DNA of 64,000 bases, taken from Deefgea piscis (lineage in GTDB: Bacteria; Pseudomonadota; Gammaproteobacteria; Burkholderiales; Chitinibacteraceae). The first letter of the stretch is position 1; each line of letters starts with the position of its first letter. Position numbers and translations under genes: made by a program. Below the pieces are notes generated by a model. The model did not search any database. It saw nothing but the letters and a program-made list of their open reading frames with translations, and was not told the origin of the DNA. Location of the stretch: positions 1,736,001 through 1,800,000 of the forward strand of contig NZ_CP054143.1 in the NCBI RefSeq assembly GCF_013284055.1, written 5' to 3'. Shown piece after piece: positions 19,693 to 28,402 of the stretch.

Positions 19693-20649
19693 TTATAGAT
19701 TGCGTTTTGCTGCGGCTTTTTCGTAAGCAGTGACAATTTTTTGCACCAGTGGATGGCGCACCACATCAGCGGCGGTGAAGTGGTGAATGCCTATGCCACG
19801 CACGCCGAGCAAGACTTCTTGCGCGTCGGTAAGGCCGGATTTTTGATGCTTAGGCAAATCGACTTGCGTCGCGTCGCCGGTAATCACCGCTTTGCTACCA
19901 AAACCAATCCGCGTTAAAAACATCTTCATTTGTTCTGGCGTGGTGTTTTGCGCTTCGTCCAAAATAATAAAGCTGTGGCTTAGCGTTCGGCCACGCATAA
20001 ACGCCAGCGGGGCGATTTCGATAATTTGTTTTTCAAATAACTTGGTGACTTTTTCTACGCCCATTAAGTCGTACAGTGCATCGTACAGTGGTCGCAAATA
20101 CGGATCGACTTTTTGCACTAAGTCGCCCGGCAAAAAGCCCAGCTTTTCACCCGCCTCAACGGCGGGGCGAACCAAAACTAATCTTTGCACGGTATCTCGC
20201 TCTAGCGCATCAATGGCGCTGGCTACCGCCAGATACGTCTTGCCAGTACCAGCCGGGCCAATGCCAAAAGTGATGTCGTTGTCGGCAATGGCTTTGATAT
20301 ACACATTTTGCCCCGGCGTGCGCCCGCGTAAATCACCACGTTTGGTGCGCAATTGCGGCACGGTAGGGTCGATAATTTGTGCGTTGGGATTACGCAAGAT
20401 TTCCATCAAACCCAATTGCACTGCATCGACGTCGAGTGGCGAGGCGCTGTCTTCGTAAAAACATTCCAGCGCATCGAGCGCCTGACGAACTGATTTTAAT
20501 TCGCCGCTGACGCGAAACGCTTCATTGTGGCGATGCACCGTGACATCAAACGCCACTTCGATTTGTTTTAAGTTTTCATCCAGCGCGCCACATAAATTGG
20601 CCAAACGCAGATTATCGATGGGCGTGAAATGCAGAGTTTCTGTATGCAA
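19693..20649 (-). CDS. ybeZ: PhoH-like ATPase (YbeZ)
   Basis: Cytoplasmic P-loop NTPase of the PhoH family. Walker A is GPAGTGKTYLA, Walker B FIILDEAQNTTPEQ, and the later GDATQVDLP motif is also present. An N-terminal KH-like part (residues 1-100) is typical of YbeZ, and 318 aa fits. It starts with TTG and has AGGA about eight bases upstream. It is cotranscribed with miaB and ybeY; YbeZ is known to partner with YbeY in RNA metabolism. Confidence 0.93.
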   Translation of the reverse strand: MHTETLHFTPIDNLRLANLCGALDENLKQIEVAFDVTVHRHNEAFRVSGELKSVRQALDALECFYEDSASPLDVDAVQLGLMEILRNPNAQIIDPTVPQLRTKRGDLRGRTPGQNVYIKAIADNDITFGIGPAGTGKTYLAVASAIDALERDTVQRLVLVRPAVEAGEKLGFLPGDLVQKVDPYLRPLYDALYDLMGVEKVTKLFEKQIIEIAPLAFMRGRTLSHSFIILDEAQNTTPEQMKMFLTRIGFGSKAVITGDATQVDLPKHQKSGLTDAQEVLLGVRGIGIHHFTAADVVRHPLVQKIVTAYEKAAAKRNL

Positions 20650-20770
20650 GGTTTAATTCCTGAAATCAAAATCAGTTTGGCGCACATTGAGCCAGCCAAA
20701 AAATCCAGATGCATCGGTCGATTTGACCGATGGCGCTGGGTCGCTTGGCGGCTTGATCGCAAGCGCGGGT

Positions 20771-22114
20771 TTACTCTTTAATGATGATTTCGCCGCGCAA
20801 GCTGCGTGGGAAGGCATCGGTAATGCGAACTTCAACAAACTGATTCATTAGGCGTGGGCTGCCTTCAAAATTCACAATACGGTTATTGTCGGTGCGGCCT
20901 GCGAGCTCAGACTTGTCTTTTTTGGCAAAACGCTCCACCAACACGCGCTGCACGCTACCAATCATCGATAGATTAATGGCTTCGGCTTGTTGCTCTAAGC
21001 GTTTTTGCATCCGTTGCAAGCGGGCGAGTTTGACTTCTTCTGGCACATCATCGGGTAAATCAGCAGCAGGCGTGCCCGGGCGGCGGCTGTAGACAAAGCT
21101 GTAGCTGGTATCAAAACCTACGTCTTCGATCAGCTTCATGGTGCGCTCGAAGTCTTCTTCGGTTTCGCCCGGAAAGCCGACAATAAAGTCGCTCGAGAAA
21201 CACAAATCTGGGCGCGCTTCGCGCAATTTGCGAATCACTGATTTGTATTCCAGCGTGGTGTAGCCGCGTTTCATATTCACCAACACCCGATCCGAGCCCG
21301 CTTGCACTGGCAAATGCAGTTGTGAGCACAGCTTTGGCAAAGTGCGGTAGCAATCGATAATCCGCGCCGTCATTTCTTTGGGGTGGCTGGTGGTGTAGCG
21401 AATACGCTCAATGCCAGGGATTTCGTGTACGTATTCTAGTAGCGTCGCCAAATCGGCGATTTCGCCAGCGTCTTCACCATCCAAAATCACACCGCGATAC
21501 GCGTTCACATTTTGGCCGAGCAAATGCAATTCTTTCACGCCTTGCTGCGCCAAATGCGCGACTTCGGTCAGGATGTCTTCAAACGGGCGCGATACTTCTT
21601 CGCCACGGGTGTACGGCACCACGCAGAAACTGCAGTATTTCGAACAGCCTTCCATAATCGACACATACGCCGCGCCACCTTCAACGCGCGCGGGTGGCAT
21701 GTGGTCGAATTTTTCGATTTCGGGGAAGGAAATATCCACTTGGCTGATGCCAGATTTGCGTTTTTCGGCAATCAGCTCGGGCAGACGATGCAAAGTTTGC
21801 GGGCCAAACACAATATCTACATACGGCGCGCGCTTGATAATCGCATCACCCTCTTGCGAGGCCACACAGCCGCCCACACCGATGACGATATTGGGATTGG
21901 CCAGTTTAAGCTCACGAACGCGGCCCAAATCCGAGAAGACTTTTTCTTGCGCTTTTTCGCGCACGCTGCAGGTGTTAAATAAAATAATGTCAGCTTCATC
22001 GACATTCTCGGTTTTCACCAAGCCATCGGCCGCATTGAGCACGTCGACCATTTTGTCTGAATCGTATTCATTCATTTGGCAGCCGAAGGTTTTAATAAAT
22101 ACTTTTTTGCTCAT
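20771..22114 (-). CDS. miaB: tRNA-2-methylthio-N6-dimethylallyladenosine synthase
   Basis: Radical-SAM methylthiotransferase modifying A37 of tRNAs reading UNN codons. The N-terminal UPF0004 domain provides cysteines in [19 protein letters not shown] and GGCVAS. The radical-SAM motif is [16 protein letters not shown], and a C-terminal TRAM domain ends at IIIKE. 447 aa is normal. It is first in the cluster with phoH, ybeY, corC and lnt. A 47-bp palindromic element lies 16 bp upstream of the start. Confidence 0.96.
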   Translation of the reverse strand: MSKKVFIKTFGCQMNEYDSDKMVDVLNAADGLVKTENVDEADIILFNTCSVREKAQEKVFSDLGRVRELKLANPNIVIGVGGCVASQEGDAIIKRAPYVDIVFGPQTLHRLPELIAEKRKSGISQVDISFPEIEKFDHMPPARVEGGAAYVSIMEGCSKYCSFCVVPYTRGEEVSRPFEDILTEVAHLAQQGVKELHLLGQNVNAYRGVILDGEDAGEIADLATLLEYVHEIPGIERIRYTTSHPKEMTARIIDCYRTLPKLCSQLHLPVQAGSDRVLVNMKRGYTTLEYKSVIRKLREARPDLCFSSDFIVGFPGETEEDFERTMKLIEDVGFDTSYSFVYSRRPGTPAADLPDDVPEEVKLARLQRMQKRLEQQAEAINLSMIGSVQRVLVERFAKKDKSELAGRTDNNRIVNFEGSPRLMNQFVEVRITDAFPRSLRGEIIIKE

Positions 22115-22602
22115 GGCTTTCTTCTATAGGGGTATTGGTTTTACTGCTTTTATCAACAAGGGCTGCATAGCAATACCCTTGGAAGGCAATAAAATAAGAA
22201 TTTTCTTTGAGCCACTGGGCGTAATGCCAGCAAAGGCTAGGGCGTGATTTTAACGCAAATCGACTCGCAAGCGGCGCTCTTATGACATGGGATTTGTTAC
22301 ACAGAGATGAGCAGCGGCAATCAAGAACTCGCCGCCGATTCATGTCATGCAACTGGCAGCGGCAGCGAGTATTTTTGCGGCAAGAGTTGGTGCTGAGATT
22401 CGTCGCCCCCGCGCAGCGAAAGCATCACTGCGTAGGCAGGGGGATTTTAAGTGCTACGTAGGCGATGACGCTGCGCTCATCGCCCCGATACTGTCCGTGC
22501 AAAAGTTTGCGAGCAAGATGTTGAAGCTGTAAACAGTTGATTGAGTACAGCAAGTCGGAACAAGGGCGCAAGACCGCTTTGGCTTCATTATGGATGAGCG
22601 CG
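22115..22602. other. Non-coding stretch upstream of miaB
   Basis: Besides the 47-bp element it has degenerate short repeats of the type CTACGTAGGCGATGA with CTCATCGCC (about 22450-22485). No open frame with a plausible start or product was found. Confidence 0.45.
22131..22177. repeat. 47-bp palindromic element, copy 3
   Basis: Ends GGTATTG and CAATACC give a 7-bp stem, total exactly 47 bp, within the presumed miaB leader, 16 bp before its start codon. Confidence 0.7.
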
Positions 22603-22980
22603 CTATTGCACCGCGTAGCAGTCAACAAACCAGCAGCCTATCCCCAAAAAACCACCGCGTGCATCTTTGATTCGACCGATGGATTTGAGAAAATCAATCT
22701 CAGCTGGCGATAGTAGCCACGCTTTCCACACCAAATCCTTGCGATTGGCCTCAAGCTGCACCCAAACCGGCGCATCACGTGGCACACGCTGGATTGGAAT
22801 CAAACGATTTTGCTGATCACGCACCTGAAACGCCGCCGACACCAAATAATCCTTGCCATCCAAACGAATCACCGGCGGCGCATAATAATCCATCTGCGCA
22901 TAAGCCCCTTCCGGCAAAATCCGCGCCGCAAAGGCGGGCAGGGCGCTGAGCAATAAGCAAACCACCAAAAATAAACGCAT
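22603..22980 (-). CDS. Hypothetical secreted protein
   Basis: 125 aa with a clear signal peptide (MRLFLVVCLLLSALPAFAA) and a mature part of about 105 residues having beta-like stretches (VIRLDGKDYLVSAAFQVRD). It ends with two cysteines in GCWFVDC, which may form a disulfide. GAGGTGG lies before the ATG. No family recognised. It is not obviously linked to the pilin genes that follow. Confidence 0.65.
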   Translation of the reverse strand: MRLFLVVCLLLSALPAFAARILPEGAYAQMDYYAPPVIRLDGKDYLVSAAFQVRDQQNRLIPIQRVPRDAPVWVQLEANRKDLVWKAWLLSPAEIDFLKSIGRIKDARGGFLGIGCWFVDCYAVQ

Positions 22981-23081
22981 ACGCCACCTCGTTAACTGAT
23001 GAGCTTGATGGTAACAAGCCCAGATTTGTCAGGGAAGTTTTAATGTGAGAGTCGGGTGGAAAGGTTGAATCAAAAGCAAAA

Positions 23082-23108
23082 AAATACCCCGCGAATGGCG
23101 GGGTATTT
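23082..23108 (-). terminator. Intrinsic terminator of pilin gene 1
   Basis: 11-bp stem AAATACCCCGC/GCGGGGTATTT (23082-23092, 23098-23108), followed on the minus strand by TTTT. Confidence 0.85.
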
Positions 23109-23130
23109 AGCTTATGAATTTTTAAGCCGC

Positions 23131-23556
23131 TTAGGTCGCGTCTTGGCAGCTTTTTGAAGCTAATTTAGTGTTACCTACGTCTGAAGAGCAAGTCCATAAA
23201 CCTTCGGCATCACGTGTATAGGTAATGATTTTCCCTGCGACAGTTGCTGGGCCGCCAATAATTGTGCAAGTCATTGTGCCTTCACCTGCTGAAGATATTT
23301 CAGCAGTTGCTGTGCAGTTAGCTGTTGTTTCTTTCAGGCCAACGTCAGCGAAGGTGGCAATTGCTGTGCCATCATTTAGCAAGGTATCAGCGGCCGTTTT
23401 GGCTGCAGCAACTTCTGCTTGCGCCGCAGTAAATTTAGATTTTGCGGTGTAATCTTGGTAGGAAGGAATAGCCACTGCAGCCAAAATGCCGATAATCGCA
23501 ACAACGATCATCAATTCAATTAATGTAAAACCTTGCTGAGCTTTATTCATAGTCAT
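23131..23556 (-). CDS. Type IV major pilin-like protein, copy 1
   Basis: Prepilin with short leader ending in G before the cleavage site, [19 protein letters not shown], including the conserved Glu at mature position 5. The C-terminal globular part is about 110 residues, with four cysteines (NCTATAE, MTCTI, WTCSS, KSCQ) suggesting two disulfides. It is similar to the two genes upstream but has its own sigma-54-like promoter and terminator. The products would be pilus subunits assembled through PilQ. Confidence 0.93.
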   Translation of the reverse strand: MTMNKAQQGFTLIELMIVVAIIGILAAVAIPSYQDYTAKSKFTAAQAEVAAAKTAADTLLNDGTAIATFADVGLKETTANCTATAEISSAGEGTMTCTIIGGPATVAGKIITYTRDAEGLWTCSSDVGNTKLASKSCQDAT

Positions 23557-23609
23557 TTTAGAAATCCCTTTTATTTGTAAATGGTTTTTTAAACCTGAGT
23601 CAATGATTT

Positions 23610-23625
23610 AGCAGATTTTGTGCCA
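23610..23625 (-). promoter_or_regulatory. Sigma-54-like promoter of pilin gene 1
   Basis: TGGCACAAAATCTGCT on the minus strand fits the -24/-12 consensus TGGCACG-N4-TTGCW with two mismatches. Transcription would start about 40 bp before the ATG. PilS/PilR control is inferred from known pilA genes. Confidence 0.6.
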
Positions 23626-23786
23626 GATTTATATTTGAAATTTGGTATTTTTTACAAAATGACAATTAAATATGCCTGTGGAATTTAATTCTTTTCTTGC
23701 TGGGTTTTTGTGATTTTTAAATAATTGATTTCAATTTTTTATTTTAATTTGGTATGTAAATTAATTGTTTTTTATTGGATAAAATA

Positions 23787-23818
23787 AAAAAGCCCCGGCA
23801 GTTAAGCTGGGGCTTTTT
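23787..23818 (-). terminator. Intrinsic terminator after pilin gene 2
   Basis: AAAAAGCCCCGGC/GCTGGGGCTTTTT stem (one G-U pair) with runs of T on both strands. It separates the pilin 3-pilin 2 unit from pilin gene 1. Confidence 0.85.
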
Positions 23819-23843
23819 GAATCAGCTGATTAACTTAAATCAA

Positions 23844-24272
23844 TTAACCTTGGCAAGATTTAGATGCTAGTTTCAATTTGGTTGCCGCATCTGCTAAATC
23901 AGATGCACATGTCCAAGCGCCATCATTTGCACGAGTTAAGGTGATTTTTTTACCTGCAACTGTTGCTGGACCACCAACAATAGTACATACAATAGTGCTT
24001 CCTGTTACAGTTGTTGTGCAATTGCTAGTTGAACCTTTTAAGCCAACTAAAGCTAATCCAGCGGCATCTGCAGTAATTGCTACACCATCATTCAGTTGAG
24101 AATCAAAGCCTGTTTTGCCTGCGGCAATTTCAGCTTGAGCTGAGGTGAATTTAGCTTTTGCGGTGTAGTCTTGATATGAAGGTATCGCAACTGCCGCTAA
24201 AATACCAATAATTGCAACGACAATCATTAGTTCGATTAAAGTAAAGCCTTGCTGTGCTTGTTTCATGTTCAT
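23844..24272 (-). CDS. Type IV major pilin-like protein, copy 2
   Basis: 142-aa prepilin with class IIIa leader MNMKQAQQG, then [18 protein letters not shown] with Glu5. The globular domain has the same cysteine layout as copy 1 (SNCTTT, IVCTIV, WTCASD, KSCQG). It starts 52 bp after copy 3 without its own sigma-54 motif, so it is probably read from the copy 3 promoter. A perfect A/T hairpin (TAATTTTTT/AAAAAATTA) lies in the spacer. Confidence 0.93.
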   Translation of the reverse strand: MNMKQAQQGFTLIELMIVVAIIGILAAVAIPSYQDYTAKAKFTSAQAEIAAGKTGFDSQLNDGVAITADAAGLALVGLKGSTSNCTTTVTGSTIVCTIVGGPATVAGKKITLTRANDGAWTCASDLADAATKLKLASKSCQG

Positions 24273-24324
24273 GATTTAACTCCGAGTTTAAATGTATATT
24301 TAATTTTTTATTTAAATTAAAAAA

Positions 24325-24762
24325 TTAGCCTTGACAGCTTTTTGACCCAAGAGTGGCTTTGTCGCCCGCAGCTAGATCCGAAGAGCATACCCAGCTTCCA
24401 TCAGCAGCCGTACGTGTGTAAGTAATTTTTTTACCAGCTACCGTAGCAGGGCCACCATTAATAGTACAAATCATGGTGCCATCGGTACCATCAGCAGCAA
24501 CAAGTGTTACTACATTTGTGGTGCAGTTTGCAGTACCTTGTTTAAAGCCAACTAAAGCTGTTGTTGGTGGGACGCCATCGTTTAAAGACGCATCAAATGC
24601 AGTTTTACCAGCAGCTACTTCAGCCTGTGCTGCAGTAAATTTCGATTTGGCTGTGTAATTTTGGTAAGAAGGAATTGCCACCGCAGCTAAAATACCAATA
24701 ATTGCGACGACGATCATCAATTCGATGAGTGTAAAACCTTGCTGTGCGCGTTGCATGTTCAT
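24325..24762 (-). CDS. Type IV major pilin-like protein, copy 3
   Basis: 145-aa prepilin, first of the tandem array, leader MNMQRAQQG before [18 protein letters not shown]. It has four cysteines (ANCTTN, MICTIN, WVCSS, KSCQG). The N-terminal 60 residues are almost the same in the three copies while the globular parts vary, the pattern expected of duplicated pilins. A near-perfect sigma-54 promoter lies upstream. Confidence 0.94.
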   Translation of the reverse strand: MNMQRAQQGFTLIELMIVVAIIGILAAVAIPSYQNYTAKSKFTAAQAEVAAGKTAFDASLNDGVPPTTALVGFKQGTANCTTNVVTLVAADGTDGTMICTINGGPATVAGKKITYTRTAADGSWVCSSDLAAGDKATLGSKSCQG

Positions 24763-24803
24763 TCTCCGAAAGTTAGGTAGTCATTCTGACTTGAAACATG
24801 ACA

Positions 24804-24819
24804 TGCAACTATCGTGCCA
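24804..24819 (-). promoter_or_regulatory. Sigma-54 promoter of the pilin array
   Basis: TGGCACGATAGTTGCA on the minus strand matches the -24/-12 consensus TGGCACG-N4-TTGCW exactly. The predicted start is about 30 bp before the copy 3 ATG. Confidence 0.85.
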
Positions 24820-24979
24820 GCTTTTTATAGTTGTTTTATTGACAGATAATTAGAGGTGATTTGTAAATTTTGCCGTAAAACGTCACTTTGTTTGACTGAT
24901 TTTGGCAGTAAGTAGGGGCTAAACATTAGCTAGTAGCTGCGATTGGCGTAGTGTAATCGGAGACACATATTATTTTTGC

Positions 24980-25024
24980 GGTCGCTTCATGCGCGTAAAT
25001 ACGCTGCGCTATTCGCAACTACAT
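24980..25024. repeat. GCTTCATGCG...ATTCGCA repeat, copy A
   Basis: CGCTTCATGCGCGTAAATAC then GCTGCGCTATTCGCAACTAC, close to the copy at 25876-25919 but with a less perfect stem. It lies just after nrdG. The rest of 24820-25061 shows nothing else. Confidence 0.55.
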
Positions 25025-25061
25025 TTCCCACAAATCCTAAATCCCCATACACAGCCGCAAA

Positions 25062-25532
25062 TTAATTATCACCACCACGGCCACGGTAGTTTCTGAGTTC
25101 GATCAGGCGTTGGTTGCTGGAACCGCGCCAGGGTTGGCTGGTGGGGTGGTTTTGTTCGAATTTGCCGTCGATGAGCACGTCGATGTATTGCAAGATGGCG
25201 AGGTCTTGTAGGTCTTCGAAGACGTAGCCGGTCCAGAGCCAGATGTTTTTTTCGGGGTAGCGTTGTTTAAAGGCTTGGCAGAGTTTGAGGATGGCGTCCC
25301 GATTGGCGGGGTGCAGCGGATCGCCGCCGGATAGACTCAGGCCATCGTGCGTTGCACAGGCTTGTAATAGCTGTTGCTCGATTTCGGCGGTGAAGGCTTG
25401 GCCGGATTTTCTATCCCATGTCGATGGGTTGTAGCAACCTTCGCACGCATGTTGGCAGCCGCTGACAAACAGCGTCACGCGGATGCCGGGTCCGTTGATG
25501 AGATCATGCGTGTAATAGCGGTCGTAATTCAT
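25062..25532 (-). CDS. nrdG: Anaerobic ribonucleotide reductase activating protein
   Basis: Radical-SAM enzyme that installs the glycyl radical on NrdD. The iron-sulfur motif is SGCQHACEGCYN (CxxxCxxC), followed by SGGDPLHP; 156 aa is typical. It lies 403 bp after nrdD with repeats between. The start codon is directly preceded by a 47-bp palindromic element that leaves one base before the ATG, and no Shine-Dalgarno is visible. Confidence 0.94.
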   Translation of the reverse strand: MNYDRYYTHDLINGPGIRVTLFVSGCQHACEGCYNPSTWDRKSGQAFTAEIEQQLLQACATHDGLSLSGGDPLHPANRDAILKLCQAFKQRYPEKNIWLWTGYVFEDLQDLAILQYIDVLIDGKFEQNHPTSQPWRGSSNQRLIELRNYRGRGGDN

Positions 25533-25533
25533 G

Positions 25534-25580
25534 GGTATAGCGCTGTGGGCTTTTCGTTAAAATGCGGGTATGGGTATACC
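25534..25580. repeat. 47-bp palindromic element, copy 4
   Basis: Ends GGTATA and TATACC, exactly 47 bp, one base upstream of the nrdG ATG. It therefore occupies the ribosome-binding region of nrdG. Confidence 0.7.
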
Positions 25581-25636
25581 TGTTGTTTATGATCGTGTTC
25601 AGATTGTGTGTTGATGGTGGTTATAGCATCGCGGCA

Positions 25637-25738
25637 TTCCCTCTCCCTTGATGGGTTAGGGTGAGGGTGATACTACCGAGTATATTTTAAGCTCAACACC
25701 CCCATCCCAGCCTTCCCCCATCAAGGGGGAAGGGGCTG
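25637..25738. repeat. CCCTCTCCC/GGGGGAAGGGG extragenic repeat
   Basis: CCCTCTCCCTTGATGGG at one end and CCCCATCAAGGGGGAAGGGG at the other are roughly complementary. It resembles a widespread proteobacterial intergenic palindrome. It lies between nrdD and nrdG. Confidence 0.55.
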
Positions 25739-25875
25739 CAGTCGATTTACTCAAGCAGTTGTGATTTAACGTCGCAACAGCCCATCTGAACAAAGCCTGT
25801 GTTTTTCGGTTAGCTGCGATGGGCTTCGCATCATCGCAGGCATTGCCGCGCCAACAGCGCATTTTAATTTCTGCA

Positions 25876-25919
25876 GCCGCTTCATGCGTGCGAATACGCT
25901 GCGCTATTCGCACCTACAC
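25876..25919. repeat. GCTTCATGCG...ATTCGCA repeat, copy B
   Basis: Contains the perfect stem GTGCGAATA/TATTCGCAC (25888-25896, 25905-25913) around CGCTGCGC. It lies 17 bp after the nrdD stop, matching the place of copy A after nrdG. Confidence 0.6.
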
Positions 25920-25935
25920 TTTTCCCAACTCCCAA

Positions 25936-28089
25936 TCACTCAACAGTCTGCGCGTGGTGTTTAACTCGGCGCATGACTTCTTTTTGTTTGCCGTTGTTAA
26001 ACGGTCTAGCGTTGGGGCTGCCGAGGTAGCCGCAGACTCGGCGGGTGACCGATAGCGTGGCGCTGTCGTGGTTGCCGCAGTCTGGGCAAACAAAACCGTT
26101 GGCGGTGGCGAGGGTTTCGCCCATAAAGCCACAAGCGCCGCAGGCGTCAACCGGCGTATTACTGCCAAAATACGGCACACGTTCGATGGCGTAATCCCAA
26201 ATGCGTTCGAGTGCCAATAGATTGTGCTTCATATTGGGCAGCTCAACATAAGTAATGTGGCCGCCGGTCGCGAGCTCGGCATAGCCGGTTTCAAAGTCGA
26301 TTTTTTCAAATGGATTGACTTTGCGATACACGTCCAGATGGAATGAATTGGTGTAATAGCCTTTGTCGGTGACGTCGCTAATGTCGCCAAAGCGTTCTTG
26401 GTCGAGTTTACAAAAGCGGTAGCACAGCGATTCACTGGGCGTGGAATAGAGCGAAAAGCCAAAGCCGGTTTCTGCTTTCCAGCGCTGCGTGGCATCCCCC
26501 ATGGTTTTGACCACATTGTGCAAAAAGGCTTGCGCTGCGCTGGCATCGGCAGGGTGTTGACCAAAAAGTAATACGCCGACTTCGTGTAAACCGATATAAC
26601 CCAAAGAGATCGAGGCACGACCATCTTTAAATAGCGTCATGATGTCGTCTTGCGGCTTAAGTCGAATCCCAAATGCGCCTTCGGTATACAAAATCGGGGC
26701 CACATTGGCTTTGACGCCTTGCAGACGTTGGATGCGAATATTGAGTGCGCGTAAGCACACTTGCAGGCGCTGCTGTAATAACTGATTAAATTGCTCGATA
26801 TTGCCTTGCGCTTCAATGGCAATGCGCGGCAGGTTCAGGCTGACTACCCCTAGATTATTGCGGCCGTTAAGGATTTCTTGGCCTTGTTCATCGCGCCAAG
26901 CGGGCAAAAAGCTGCGGCAACCCATAGGCGATACGGGCACGCTAGAGCCAGTAATTTGGCGATTGAGCTTGGCCGAGATAATGTCCGGATACATGCGTTT
27001 TGAGGTGCATTCAAGCGCCAATTGTTTGATGTCGTAATTGGGATCGGTGGGCTTGAGGTTGATGCCTTCGTCGATAAAAAACACCAATTTAGGGAATACC
27101 GGTGTGGTGCCTTCTTTGCCCAAGCCTTTAATTCGCACCCGCAAAATCGACTGCTGAATAATCCGCTCGGCCCAGCTGGTGCCCATGCCGAATGAGAACG
27201 TCACAAAGGGCTGCTGACCGTTAGAGCTAAATAGCGTGTTGATCTCATATTCACACGCTTGAATGCCGTCGTAGGCTTCTTTTTCGGTGCGCTCGGTGGC
27301 GTAGCGTTCTGGGTCGGTAATGCCGTATTCATGGGCAATGGCTAAATTTTTGGCATGGCTTTTTAGTACATACGGCGCTAGCACTTGGTCCAAATTGGGA
27401 ATGGTGGTGCCGCCATATTGATGGCTGGCCACTTGGGCGATAATTTGCGCGGTGACCGCACAAGCTACACCAACGGATTTAGGGCTTTCAATTTTGGCAT
27501 TGCCAAGGCGAAAACCGTTTTTGAGCATGCCTTCTAAATCGACGAGGCAGCAATTGGTCAGTGGCAAAAACGGTGAGTAATCCAAATCATGAAAATGGAT
27601 ATCGCCTTGGTGGTGCGCTTCTAAAATATCTTTGGGCAAAAAGGTGCTGGCAAATTGTTTCGAGACAATGCCGGCCATCAGGTCGCGCATCACCGGAAAC
27701 ACATTGGCGTCTTTATTGGCGTTTTCCGTAGTGGCTTCGCTGTCGGTTTTATTCACTAAGCCCATCAGTTTGGCGTGTAGCTCAGAGCCTTGCGCGCGCG
27801 TGCGATCTCTATCGTAGCGATATTGGATATAAATCCGCGCCACTTCGGGGTAATCATGCATCAAGGCGTCTTCGACCCATTGCTGAATCGTTGGAATATC
27901 TAATAAGCCGGCAGGAGCATTGTGCTGGCTCATCGTGCGGCATTGCGCTTCGACTTGGCTAGTGATTTGCTCGGCCAATTGTTCTGGCTGCGGGTATTTC
28001 GCAGCAGTGGCAGCGCGGCGGCAGGCTTCAAAAATTTTGGCACTGTCGTAGGCGGCTTTGGCACCGTCGCGTTTAATCACTTTGAGCAT
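25936..28089 (-). CDS. nrdD: Anaerobic ribonucleoside-triphosphate reductase
   Basis: Class III glycyl-radical enzyme reducing ribonucleotides to deoxyribonucleotides without oxygen. Domains: N-terminal ATP-cone (residues 1-95), catalytic barrel, a CGACGFMG plus CPDCG zinc-type Cys4 site, and the C-terminal glycyl-radical loop RVCGYLGSPNARP. 717 aa is normal. AAGGA precedes the ATG. The upstream region carries FNR- and NrdR-like sites, so expression should rise without oxygen and be repressed by NrdR; this is inferred from the motifs. Confidence 0.96.
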   Translation of the reverse strand: MLKVIKRDGAKAAYDSAKIFEACRRAATAAKYPQPEQLAEQITSQVEAQCRTMSQHNAPAGLLDIPTIQQWVEDALMHDYPEVARIYIQYRYDRDRTRAQGSELHAKLMGLVNKTDSEATTENANKDANVFPVMRDLMAGIVSKQFASTFLPKDILEAHHQGDIHFHDLDYSPFLPLTNCCLVDLEGMLKNGFRLGNAKIESPKSVGVACAVTAQIIAQVASHQYGGTTIPNLDQVLAPYVLKSHAKNLAIAHEYGITDPERYATERTEKEAYDGIQACEYEINTLFSSNGQQPFVTFSFGMGTSWAERIIQQSILRVRIKGLGKEGTTPVFPKLVFFIDEGINLKPTDPNYDIKQLALECTSKRMYPDIISAKLNRQITGSSVPVSPMGCRSFLPAWRDEQGQEILNGRNNLGVVSLNLPRIAIEAQGNIEQFNQLLQQRLQVCLRALNIRIQRLQGVKANVAPILYTEGAFGIRLKPQDDIMTLFKDGRASISLGYIGLHEVGVLLFGQHPADASAAQAFLHNVVKTMGDATQRWKAETGFGFSLYSTPSESLCYRFCKLDQERFGDISDVTDKGYYTNSFHLDVYRKVNPFEKIDFETGYAELATGGHITYVELPNMKHNLLALERIWDYAIERVPYFGSNTPVDACGACGFMGETLATANGFVCPDCGNHDSATLSVTRRVCGYLGSPNARPFNNGKQKEVMRRVKHHAQTVE

Positions 28090-28197
28090 TGCTGTTTTTT
28101 CCTTGATGCGTAATCAGTGGTACAGGTATTGAGATTATTGGCTGACAGACATTTTGCTTTTGGCCTGTCATTTATTTGTGGCTTTATCTCGAAGCAA

Positions 28198-28213
28198 ACA
28201 CAATATATGGTGT
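28198..28213 (-). promoter_or_regulatory. NrdR box upstream of nrdD
   Basis: ACACAATATATGGTGT agrees with the NrdR consensus acaCwAtATaTwGtgt at all but one position. It lies about 110-125 bp before nrdD and just downstream of a TATAAA -10 on the minus strand (28214-28219), the usual place for repression. A second box at the normal ~31-bp spacing is not convincing. Confidence 0.7.
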
Positions 28214-28247
28214 TTTATACTTGCTTGCTGCACATAATGAGCTGCTT

Positions 28248-28261
28248 TTGATGATGGTCAA
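28248..28261 (-). promoter_or_regulatory. FNR/Anr-like site upstream of nrdD
   Basis: TTGATGATGGTCAA matches TTGAT-N4-ATCAA except for one base. It lies about 35 bp upstream of the TATAAA -10 at 28214-28219, close to a class II activator position. Confidence 0.6.
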
Positions 28262-28402
28262 TATTTGGTTTTTTTGTTTGGTTGAGGCCAAATAATGACA
28301 ATTTGTCGTGTTTATGCCGCGCCTTTGCACGGCTTTACTGGGCTGGCAAGCGTTGATGCTATGCTGAAAATCTCTTTGCAATATCTACAGAACGATCTGT
28401 TT

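Noticed and set aside
28125-28171. GGTATT upstream of nrdD considered as a seventh 47-bp element
   Set aside because: There is no ATACC at the required distance. Similar single GGTATA motifs at 8963, 16581 and 51415 fail for the same reason.
28229-28244. Second NrdR box near nrdD at the usual spacing
   Set aside because: Too few matches to the consensus.
28295-28402. Extended N-terminus of the outer-membrane barrel protein
   Set aside because: A clear signal peptide begins at 28403; the upstream codons would place it inside the protein.
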